Below are positions 1-6,721 of a stretch of DNA of 21,367 nt, in pieces. Under the pieces are notes generated by a model. The model worked only from the letters and a program-made list of their open reading frames with translations, was not told the DNA's origin and did no database searches. The DNA lies in contig JAWXAZ010000104.1 in NCBI GenBank assembly GCA_034439755.1, positions 1 to 21,367 on the forward strand, given 5' to 3'. A program made the position numbers and the translations under genes. Positions within the stretch are counted from its first letter, which is position 1. Each line of letters begins with the position of its first letter. This DNA is from B1 sp034439755 (GTDB lineage Bacteria > Bacteroidota > Bacteroidia > UKL13-3).

Positions 1-79
1 GAAGTAGTAATTGAGCCATAAATACAACTGTAAGGCATTTTGTTTTACGAACACCATCTCTGAACTATCCTGTTTATAA

Positions 80-244
80 CATAAGGCTTGGTTGTCTGAA
101 TTTAGCAGAATGTACTGGAAAAGCTTAAGCCAGCAGAACCTGCCGGTAACAATCAAGTACCCCGAAATGGTGGCCGAGGTATTCCCTTACTTCTCCACTG
201 ACAAACTACCAGACCACAGCAAGGAGAGCCTGTGGTTTTTGTAA
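80..244 (+). pseudogene. C-terminal remnant of a Piwi/Argonaute-like protein
   Basis: An open frame of 54 codons with no upstream continuation (in-frame TAA at 77-79) ends in TAA at 242-244. From the ATG at 110 it reads MYWKSLSQQNLPVT, then YPEMVAEVFPYF, and ends in LWFL. This order (W-x-S, PVT, a YP..vA helix, terminal LWFL) is what I know from the extreme C-terminus of PIWI domains in prokaryotic Argonautes. The MID domain and the catalytic DEDX part are absent, so this is a 5'-truncated relic and not an active gene. It lies just beyond the 3' end of the minus-strand WYL gene and suggests a defence island with turnover. The family call rests on about 45 residues of pattern recognition. Positions 1-79 hold nothing I recognise. 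Confidence 0.5.
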
Positions 245-248
245 AAAC

Positions 249-1262
249 TTATTTATAATTATTCAATGCTTCTTTCAACCTATTTTTAATGGCCTTCGCA
301 AGACTCAATGGTTGAATTACAGAAACACTATCTGCATAAGAAAGAATGAGCCTTTCCAATTCATAATTGATAATGAGTTGCAGTTTTACTTCAAGTGTTT
401 GGTCATCTAACCATTTCGGTTTCTGTGAACCATGCAGCGGTTTTGTTTCCATATAATTTCCTGTCTTGCCGGTAAAATGTAACACTACATTTTCTACCCC
501 AGCATCAATAGGTTTGGTTACCCCAATAATATCTTCAAAATACTCTTGCCAGTCAATTGTCGTGTTATTATGATATTTTCCTTTAATTTCCTTAATTGAA
601 ACGATTCGATCAATCGCAAGGTTCCAATCATATTTATTCTTCTCGGGATTATAGCCAAACAAAAACCAACGGTTGTTGTACTGTTTCAGAAAATACGGAT
701 GGATAACAATCTCGAAAGGCGTTTCATTCTCAAAAGGCCGATAGCTAATAGAAAGTGTTTTTTTGTAAAAAATGGCATTATACAAAGGGCCTAAATGTTC
801 AATACCCTTCAGGTATTGGTTGCTGTCAAACTCCATAATGGTAGCAGAAGCTTCATCAGATGCAATCCCTTGCTTTAACTTGGGTACAAGTTCATTCACC
901 CATTCAAATTGTGGCATACCCTTGAACTGAGAAAGTATATCTACCGCTGCCTTCAATTGATTAATCTCAACCTCATTTAGTGGCATATTGTTGATAGAAA
1001 AATTTGTGTCAGCATAATGGTAATACACTTTTTTTCCATCCCTTAATTTGGTCAGTTCAATTTCCCAGCCCTCTTTACTTTCCATGAAAGCAATATCTTC
1101 AAATATCTGTCTGCGACTAATACCGTTTGATTCCGGGTCAATTTCCACGAGGACCTTTTCACACTCATCAATCAGGTCTCCAATAAAATATCTTCTCCCT
1201 GGATTCCTGAAGCAGTTATCCAGTACTTTGTATCGTATGAGGGCATTTTTATTCGTTGCCAT
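249..1262 (-). CDS. WYL-domain transcriptional regulator
   Basis: A 337-aa protein with an N-terminal winged-helix-like region (about residues 8-80; ISRRQIFEDIAFME resembles the recognition helix seen in the YafY/PafC group) and a WYL ligand-sensing domain (about 145-225: YRPF at 174-177, IHPYFLKQYNNRWFLFGYN, then LAIDRI). A WCX-like C-terminal extension follows. WYL proteins commonly bind DNA as repressors or activators that respond to a nucleic-acid or nucleotide ligand and are frequent in phage-defence islands. It is divergent from the retron RNA and RT. A 19-bp dyad lies 18 bp upstream of its ATG and recurs before the retron RNA and before the helicase operon, so it may autoregulate and control both units. 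It has a paralogue at 14029-14931. Family call secure; target sites inferred. Confidence 0.9.
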   Translation of the reverse strand: MATNKNALIRYKVLDNCFRNPGRRYFIGDLIDECEKVLVEIDPESNGISRRQIFEDIAFMESKEGWEIELTKLRDGKKVYYHYADTNFSINNMPLNEVEINQLKAAVDILSQFKGMPQFEWVNELVPKLKQGIASDEASATIMEFDSNQYLKGIEHLGPLYNAIFYKKTLSISYRPFENETPFEIVIHPYFLKQYNNRWFLFGYNPEKNKYDWNLAIDRIVSIKEIKGKYHNNTTIDWQEYFEDIIGVTKPIDAGVENVVLHFTGKTGNYMETKPLHGSQKPKWLDDQTLEVKLQLIINYELERLILSYADSVSVIQPLSLAKAIKNRLKEALNNYK

Positions 1263-1279
1263 AGTCTTAACCTTTATGC

Positions 1280-1298
1280 TGTGCAGCTACACCGCATA
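1280..1298. promoter_or_regulatory. 19-bp dyad operator, copy 1 (WYL gene)
   Basis: Reads TGTGCA-GCTACAC-CGCATA: the same half-site and 7-bp spacer as the copies at 1371-1389 and 7725-7743, with a weaker right arm. It lies 18 bp upstream of the WYL start codon, probably in the leader of that gene. Probable autoregulatory site, by inference from recurrence and position. Confidence 0.5.
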
Positions 1299-1344
1299 CT
1301 TAGCATTTTTATTTGCTCTTCAATTAACGGAGTCTCGCAGAGCA

Positions 1345-1352
1345 CAAAGTTA
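1345..1352 (-). promoter_or_regulatory. Bacteroidota-type -7 box for the WYL gene
   Basis: On the minus strand this reads TAACTTTG, an exact fit to TAnnTTTG. It would start transcription about 75 bp upstream of the WYL ATG. No convincing -33 element was found, so confidence is limited. Confidence 0.35.
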
Positions 1353-1364
1353 ATAGAAAACAAT

Positions 1365-1372
1365 TACTTTTG
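1365..1372 (+). promoter_or_regulatory. Bacteroidota-type -7 box for the retron RNA/RT operon
   Basis: TACTTTTG fits TAnnTTTG exactly and overlaps the left edge of the dyad operator at 1371-1389. A bound repressor there would cover the transcription start. The predicted retron RNA begins about 45 bp downstream. No clear -33 element. Confidence 0.4.
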
Positions 1373-1389
1373 TGCAGTTACATTGCACA
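1371..1389. promoter_or_regulatory. 19-bp dyad operator, copy 2 (retron operon)
   Basis: Perfect dyad TGTGCA-GTTACAT-TGCACA, the best of the three copies in this window. It abuts the -7 box at 1365-1372 and lies 30 bp before the retron RNA. An isolated TGCACA half-site follows at 1405-1410. It is probably bound by the adjacent WYL regulator (inference). Confidence 0.6.
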
Positions 1390-1418
1390 GTTGGAATATT
1401 ACTTTGCACATTGTTCTT

Positions 1419-1432
1419 TGAAAGCCTGCTGC
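1419..1432 (+). repeat. a1 arm of the retron inverted repeat
   Basis: TGAAAGCCTGCTGC is complementary to 1628-1640 except for one bulged A at 1421-1423. The core GCCTGCTGC is a perfect 9-bp match to GCAGCAGGC at 1628-1636. Confidence 0.65.
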
Positions 1433-1627
1433 ACGATATTGAATTTTGCCAACTGGAAACTCTAGAAATAGTTTTTCAGATCGGTTGGTGTTCTAGAGTA
1501 ATCTGGAATGAAGGTTTCTTGGTTATTGTTATCTAAATAGTTCTTTAAACTACAAACTGACAATTCTAATAAATCTTATTATTAATATAATTATGGATAT
1601 AAGATAAGTTCATAAACAAAGAATAAC

Positions 1628-1640
1628 GCAGCAGGCTTCA
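1628..1640 (+). repeat. a2 arm of the retron inverted repeat
   Basis: GCAGCAGGCTTCA, complementary to 1419-1432 and directly 3' of the base of the predicted msd stem. Confidence 0.65.
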
Positions 1641-1659
1641 TTGAACTTTTTTTAAAATT

Positions 1660-4230
1660 ATGAAACTGGAACAAGCATATATCGACCAAATCAGAACTGC
1701 CTTTGAAAAAATGCAGTCTAGGGCAGATTTGCTTCATGTATTGAATGAAGCGAAACCGCTTGTTTATGGCGAAAAGGCTGTTCCTTTTGAATTAAAGCAG
1801 CTTACTTGGTATGCTAACCCAAAACTTGGAAGGAAGCGGTACGCTGAATTTAAAATTAAGAAAAAGTCGGGTGCAGAACGCTGCATAAATGCACCGGTTA
1901 AAGGGCTAAAATCTCTTCAAAAAACATTGAGTTTTGTATTGCAATGTGTTTACGAACCTCACAATGCTGTTATGGGCTTTGTAAGGGATAAATCTATTGT
2001 TGATAATGCCAAACTACATGTGGGCAGCAGGTATGTATATAATATTGACCTAAAAGATTTCTTCCCTTCGGTTGATCAGGCAAGAGTTTGGAAATGCATT
2101 CAGCTAAAACCGTTTAATCTAAATAAGGCATCGTCTGCTGAGCCACAATACATGAAGTGGGAAGATTTCAAAAGGGAATATCTTAAAACTGAAGGGCCTG
2201 TTAAATTTTTAAAGGGCAAAGGAAGGATGTTTACCAAAACACCATACGGAACCATATATGTTGCTAGTAATTACGACAAGGAAAAGGATAATTACATCCT
2301 GCTTGGCAGCAGCTCATTAAAAACAAAAACTGGCAAATCACTGGAAGGCACACTTTGGTTGGTAAATAAAATACCGGATACAAGTCGTTTAGATATAGCA
2401 AATATCATTGCATCATTGTGTTGTACCGAAATGGAGGTAGGACGCAAAACCGCATCGGGTGAATGGGAAAAGGTAAAGCGAAATGTTTTGCCACAAGGTG
2501 CTCCCACATCTCCAGTAATAACAAACATTGTATGCCAACGGCTTGATTATATACTAACGGGTGTAGTAAAAAGGTTTGGTCTTAAATATAGCCGTTATGC
2601 CGATGATATAACCTTTAGTTCAATGCATAATGTTTACCAGCCGGAAAGTGATTTCTTAAAGGAATTACATCGCATAATTGCTGAACAAGGTTTTCACATC
2701 AAAGAAAGCAAAACCCGCTTACAAAAAGATGGATACAGAAAAGAAGTAACAGGTCTTTTGGTGAATGAAAAAGCCAATGTTCAGAAGCGGTACATTAAGC
2801 AATTGCGGATGTGGCTCTATTACTGGGAAAGATATGGTTATGAAAGAGCCTCAGGTTTTTTTATAGAGCAATATGTTGCAGATAAAGGGCGTGTAATAAA
2901 AGGAAAACCGGATATGACAAATGTGATTGGGGGGAAACTCGATTTCTTGAAAATGGTAAAAGGGGCGGATAATGAATTGTATTTAAAGTTGAAGGGGCGG
3001 TTTGATAAACTAACAAATAAGCACAATAATTTCACATTTGAACCTATGTTAAATTCTAATATTGGTTCTAATATTGGCTTAAAAGAAATTGAAGACTTAG
3101 GGAACGGTGAAGAAACTAAAGAAATAGTTTCAAAAAATAACGACCGCGAGAATGATGTGGAGTTAATCTTAAGACCTATTGGCAAGAAATCATCATTAAA
3201 GCTTTTAGTGGAAATGAATATTCCAGAAGGCACAATTCTTCCTTATTCTGAATTATTTAATAATAAAGCTAAAAAACAAGTAGTCCTTTCAGAAAATCAA
3301 ATCAGTTTACCACTTCATCATAATCCCAAACAACTTACTGATATATTAAAAGTTTTTTCGGATAATAATAACCCCTTAAAATATACAACGCACAGTTGGG
3401 AATATGGTCGATTTGAATCTTATGACCAATTTATAAATCAAATTTCAAAAGAGTGGAAGGATATCAAACAAAAATTAAGTATACTAAATAATAGACTTTC
3501 GGCAAAGATTTCTAATTTTTTATTCAACAAGAAATTAGGGATTATCAAAGATGGATATCCTCAAGTATGGGGTGAGCATAAATTAAAATTTGGGTGGGGA
3601 AGTCCTTTACTATCGGACTATTTAAAGACGGAAACGAAAGACCCATTCAATTTTCCAATTCCTAAAGAATTAAAAGATAAAGAAACATTAAGGAATCTTA
3701 ATTATTTCAATGACTATGTAGATATTTTCAAGAATGAAATAGAAATTAGGGAAGATGGCAATCAACTTGAGAAAATATTTAATGATTTATGGTCTATTGA
3801 TTTAACGTATGATTTTAATCTTACGCTTGAAAACTTAAAGGGTGTTTCATTTTATACTGACGTTCCTTGGCTCAAAGAATCGATAAAAATCATACTCAGA
3901 TCTTTTAGGAAACGTACTGCTTTCAATGAAATAAAGATTTCATTGAAAAGAGATTTTGCCAATAATATAATTGAATTGCATCTGACACAAGTGGGTTCTG
4001 TTTGCACCAGATCGATAGAGGATCAAAAGATTTCAAACGTAAACAATGGTGATTTTTCTACATTATTTAAAAACTTTAAAAACCTATGTGATTGGTCCAT
4101 TTGTGCTGAGTTTCCAGATAAAACACACAAACAAGTTAATTATTTAACTAGTATAAACGGTTTAGCTAATTGTACGTCACCAAACTTTAACTGTGAAGGA
4201 TTCACGCATATTTTAACGTTTCATCTATGA
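1660..4230 (+). CDS. Retron-type reverse transcriptase with degenerate histidine-kinase-like C-terminus
   Basis: This 856-aa protein has a retron-type RT in residues 1 to about 450. It shows NIDLKDFFPS (first catalytic Asp, D130), LPQGAPTSPVITNIVC (277-292), the YADD active site (313-316) and the retron-typical VTGLLVNEKANV (363-374). About 100 residues (146-243) are inserted between the first catalytic block and the IASLCC helix. Retron RTs are usually 300-400 aa, so the roughly 400-residue extension is unusual. Its last part (about 725-856) follows the order of a GHKL/HATPase_c domain: a TDVPWLKESIKIILRSFRKR helix, IKISLKRD and IELHLTQVGS strands, and a final GFTHILTFHL. The N-box Asn and DxGxG residues are missing, so ATP binding is doubtful. 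It probably makes msDNA from the RNA encoded just upstream. The next gene overlaps by ATGA. RT call firm; ATPase-fold call moderate. Confidence 0.88.
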   Translation: MKLEQAYIDQIRTAFEKMQSRADLLHVLNEAKPLVYGEKAVPFELKQLTWYANPKLGRKRYAEFKIKKKSGAERCINAPVKGLKSLQKTLSFVLQCVYEPHNAVMGFVRDKSIVDNAKLHVGSRYVYNIDLKDFFPSVDQARVWKCIQLKPFNLNKASSAEPQYMKWEDFKREYLKTEGPVKFLKGKGRMFTKTPYGTIYVASNYDKEKDNYILLGSSSLKTKTGKSLEGTLWLVNKIPDTSRLDIANIIASLCCTEMEVGRKTASGEWEKVKRNVLPQGAPTSPVITNIVCQRLDYILTGVVKRFGLKYSRYADDITFSSMHNVYQPESDFLKELHRIIAEQGFHIKESKTRLQKDGYRKEVTGLLVNEKANVQKRYIKQLRMWLYYWERYGYERASGFFIEQYVADKGRVIKGKPDMTNVIGGKLDFLKMVKGADNELYLKLKGRFDKLTNKHNNFTFEPMLNSNIGSNIGLKEIEDLGNGEETKEIVSKNNDRENDVELILRPIGKKSSLKLLVEMNIPEGTILPYSELFNNKAKKQVVLSENQISLPLHHNPKQLTDILKVFSDNNNPLKYTTHSWEYGRFESYDQFINQISKEWKDIKQKLSILNNRLSAKISNFLFNKKLGIIKDGYPQVWGEHKLKFGWGSPLLSDYLKTETKDPFNFPIPKELKDKETLRNLNYFNDYVDIFKNEIEIREDGNQLEKIFNDLWSIDLTYDFNLTLENLKGVSFYTDVPWLKESIKIILRSFRKRTAFNEIKISLKRDFANNIIELHLTQVGSVCTRSIEDQKISNVNNGDFSTLFKNFKNLCDWSICAEFPDKTHKQVNYLTSINGLANCTSPNFNCEGFTHILTFHL

Positions 4231-4919
4231 AAAAAGGAATACTATTAATTGAGGATAGAGTAACAAGGCAGGAGATTTACTTGTCAAAGTTTAAGATTGA
4301 CCTAGATAGTTTTGATTGTTTAGACAACATCAAGGGAGGGAAACGATTTATTGAAATAAAAAAAGATTTGTCAAATGCAAACAAGTTAGCACTTGAACCA
4401 TATCGTTCAATTCTTGCCCATAGATCTGCATTAAATCAAATAGAAAGGGAGTTCCTTTACAATTATTGCAAAGCAGAGAAAAAACCGCTTGCTTTTTTTT
4501 CTGGAGGAATTTCATCGATTTCGTATTCAGATAATGAACAATTTCAGTTTTTGAGTATAAATGCAAATGACTTTTATAGCAATAAGTTGCCTTTTTTTTT
4601 GAATGAGGCAGGGAGTGGTAATTTAAAATTAGTACATCTTGCTTTTGGGCAACAATGGACTTTGAATTTACTATTAGCTTTCACCAATAAGCTCAACAGT
4701 ATAAGGTATGAAAAGGAGATAGAAACGGAAAGAATTCCAACTCAAATACTAAAAAGTAAATTAGGTTTAGAAAATTCATCTTTACTTGAATTACTTAATT
4801 ATTGGGATGCCTTACCTAATTGGCTTAATGATATAATGGTAATTAATCCAATTGAAAAAATAGAACTTCTGCAAAGGAAGATAAACGATGTTTTATTAAA
4901 AGTAACCTTATCATTATGA
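4227..4919 (+). CDS. Receiver-like protein lacking the phospho-acceptor Asp
   Basis: A 230-aa protein whose start overlaps the RT stop (ATGA, 4227-4230), implying coupled translation. The N-terminus KKGILLIEDRVTRQEIYLSK looks like strand 1 and the acidic pair (E9, D10) of a response-regulator receiver domain. Where a phospho-acceptor Asp would follow the next hydrophobic strand there is SILAHRSALN (61-70), with no Asp, followed by KKPLAFFSGG like receiver strand 4. The C-terminal half (about 120-230) is helical-looking and unrecognised. I infer an inactive receiver acting as an adaptor between the kinase-like extension of the RT and the receiver-HEPN protein encoded next. A different alpha/beta fold cannot be excluded. 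Confidence 0.6.
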   Translation: MKKGILLIEDRVTRQEIYLSKFKIDLDSFDCLDNIKGGKRFIEIKKDLSNANKLALEPYRSILAHRSALNQIEREFLYNYCKAEKKPLAFFSGGISSISYSDNEQFQFLSINANDFYSNKLPFFLNEAGSGNLKLVHLAFGQQWTLNLLLAFTNKLNSIRYEKEIETERIPTQILKSKLGLENSSLLELLNYWDALPNWLNDIMVINPIEKIELLQRKINDVLLKVTLSL

Positions 4920-6637
4920 AAGCATTATTAATTGATTCGAATCAAAAATCTTATTCATATCTCACTGACTTAGATAACGTTTTTACAATCCAATTTCCGC
5001 CTTTCAGCGAATGGTTGTCGCAAGATGCCATTATAACAACCTTTATTAAGGATCAAATTGATTCCACTGAAGAGATAGATTTGTTTATAATTCCATTTTC
5101 CGTTACTGAGAATTATTTAGAGTTTTCAGGATTAAGACTTGCTCACCATATAAGACTCTCAAGCCGTTATTTTAAAAAACCAATATTGTTTATAGGTAAT
5201 TTAGAGCCTTTTTCGGTTTATAAATTAAGCCCCCTTTCCGATATCTTATCTACGAAAAGTGTTTATTGGACAACTCCGTCAAAAACAGATATTGAGGCGT
5301 TCTTGATGAATTTCGATTTTATTGAATTAGATAATATTGATCAATATTTGTCCAGGGTAAATATTAGTCCACCATCTAATTACGAATCTCATCATAGTAT
5401 AGTGAATGAACTAGCTCTTTTACAGTGGTCAGAATTTTTACAATGCGATCATGAAATTCCAGAAGTAAAAGAAAATATACAGAACTCTTTATATTTAAAA
5501 TACATAAAAGCCCTTGATCAAGGCAGTGAAAATAGGGAAAATAAAATATATAAGATTCAAGGTAATTCAAAGATTCTATTAATTGATGATGAGGCCGAAA
5601 AGGGTTGGTACCAATTTTATAAATCGTTTCTACAATCTAGCCCCAACATCGAATTTGATTTTCTATCAATAGATTTCAAGTCTTTAACTCAAGAAGAAAT
5701 TATATCTGAAGCAAATGCAAAAATTGAAGCCTTTGATCCTGATGTGGTTTTATTAGATTTAAGGTTGTGTGATAAAGATTTTGTAACACTACCTACAACT
5801 AAACCAGAAGAACTTACTGGAGTCCAAATATTGAAAAATATTAAGAGGTGCAATAAAGGTATCCAAGTTATAATCACGACTGCTTCAAATAAAGCATGGA
5901 ATTATCAAGTAACCCTTAAAGAAGGTGCAAATGGTTTTGTTATTAAGGGTGAAGACTCAGATGCCGCACAAGCGATTGTAAAGCTATTGACAACCATTCA
6001 GCTAGGGACAGAAAAAGCGAGGTTTTTAAAGCCAATATATAAAGTCATAAAGGATTCGTTAAAAATTTGGGATAATTATAAAATACCCAAGAGAAAAAAT
6101 GTAGAGGATCAATTTCATGATTCCTTATGGCACACTAGTACTAAAATGCACGTCAAAGATTTTTTCAACAATGCCTTCTCTACCATAAATAATGAGCAAC
6201 TAGAAGAACGTTTTACTATTTCTGTGATACTTCTTTATAGAATTATTGAAATGGTTAATGAGTTTTTTATAATACAAAGTGGAGACTTTCGAAATAAAAA
6301 TATTGCCTACCAATTTGATCAAGATGGTTCTTCTGTTCCAAAAATTATTTATAAGAACAACATGTATTCCGACCGAATTTTAAATAACGGAGAAACATTA
6401 TCTAGTAAGGAAAAATGTTATGCAATTTATTATAAAAACACAAAATCCTTCGACAATGGACTCTTTAAAGATTTGCATTTGTTAACGGAGTATAGAAACA
6501 ACGTTGCTATCCACCCCGAAAAAAGATTTAAAGAAGAATCATTAGAGTATCTATATGAAAACAACTTTCAAAGATTCAAGGATTTGATGGACAGTTATTA
6601 TTCTGCAGTATCTAAATATTTAAACTCTTTCAATTGA
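4916..6637 (+). CDS. Dual-receiver protein with C-terminal HEPN-like RNase domain
   Basis: This 573-aa protein begins in an ATGA overlap with the previous gene. Residues 1-135 resemble a degenerate receiver (KALLIDSN; DLFIIPFS at the acceptor strand without Asp; KPILFIGN; VYWTTPSKTD). Residues about 218-360 form a complete receiver: LLIDDE with acidic pair D224/D225, VVLLDLRL with acceptor D281, the IITTAS switch Thr at 321/322, and FVIKGE with K344. Residues about 385-573 are helical and contain EYRNNVAIH, giving R527-N528-x4-H533, which fits the HEPN ribonuclease motif R-(N/H/D)-x4-6-H. I infer an effector whose RNase activity is gated by the receiver or by the retron complex; an RNase with this motif would be expected to cut host RNA and arrest growth. 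The receiver call is strong and the HEPN call good. Confidence 0.8.
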   Translation: MKALLIDSNQKSYSYLTDLDNVFTIQFPPFSEWLSQDAIITTFIKDQIDSTEEIDLFIIPFSVTENYLEFSGLRLAHHIRLSSRYFKKPILFIGNLEPFSVYKLSPLSDILSTKSVYWTTPSKTDIEAFLMNFDFIELDNIDQYLSRVNISPPSNYESHHSIVNELALLQWSEFLQCDHEIPEVKENIQNSLYLKYIKALDQGSENRENKIYKIQGNSKILLIDDEAEKGWYQFYKSFLQSSPNIEFDFLSIDFKSLTQEEIISEANAKIEAFDPDVVLLDLRLCDKDFVTLPTTKPEELTGVQILKNIKRCNKGIQVIITTASNKAWNYQVTLKEGANGFVIKGEDSDAAQAIVKLLTTIQLGTEKARFLKPIYKVIKDSLKIWDNYKIPKRKNVEDQFHDSLWHTSTKMHVKDFFNNAFSTINNEQLEERFTISVILLYRIIEMVNEFFIIQSGDFRNKNIAYQFDQDGSSVPKIIYKNNMYSDRILNNGETLSSKEKCYAIYYKNTKSFDNGLFKDLHLLTEYRNNVAIHPEKRFKEESLEYLYENNFQRFKDLMDSYYSAVSKYLNSFN

Positions 6638-6647
6638 TTCATTTTAT

Positions 6648-6673
6648 TTTTTTAAATCTGAAGATTTAAAAAA
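6648..6673. repeat. Perfect AT-rich inverted repeat after the retron operon
   Basis: Twelve bases at 6648-6659 (T6, AAATCT) are exactly complementary to 6662-6673 with only GA between, forming an 11-bp stem with a TGAA loop 10 bp after the HEPN-gene stop. It resembles a bidirectional transcription-end hairpin, but no U-tract follows the stem on the plus strand, so termination would be weak. Confidence 0.4.
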
Positions 6674-6721
6674 GAAGGCAAGGAAAATTAAAACTAATCA
6701 ATAATAATAAATATTTCATAA

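Larger units (their letters stand above)
1419..1640 (+). ncRNA. Predicted retron msr-msd non-coding RNA
   Basis: This non-coding stretch ends 19 bp before the RT start. Its ends form an inverted repeat: 1419-1432 (TGAAAGCCTGCTGC) pairs with 1628-1640 (GCAGCAGGCTTCA), 13 bp with one bulged A, as expected for retron a1/a2 repeats. Inside, an msr-like hairpin has a perfect 9-bp stem (1459-1467 with 1491-1499, 23-nt loop). Directly next to a2, GTTATT (1522-1527) pairs with AATAAC (1622-1627), and TTATCT (1529-1534) pairs with AGATAA (1602-1607), giving a long imperfect stem suitable as the msd template. Smaller hairpins sit inside it (1538-1552 and 1573-1605). The branching guanosine cannot be fixed by eye. 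Position, enclosing repeat and adjacent retron-type RT together make the call reasonable; the detailed fold is hand-drawn. Confidence 0.7.

Noticed and set aside
1048..1353. Plus-strand open frame of 101 codons
   Set aside because: It lies antisense to the start of the WYL gene and across its promoter region. The translation has no family resemblance.
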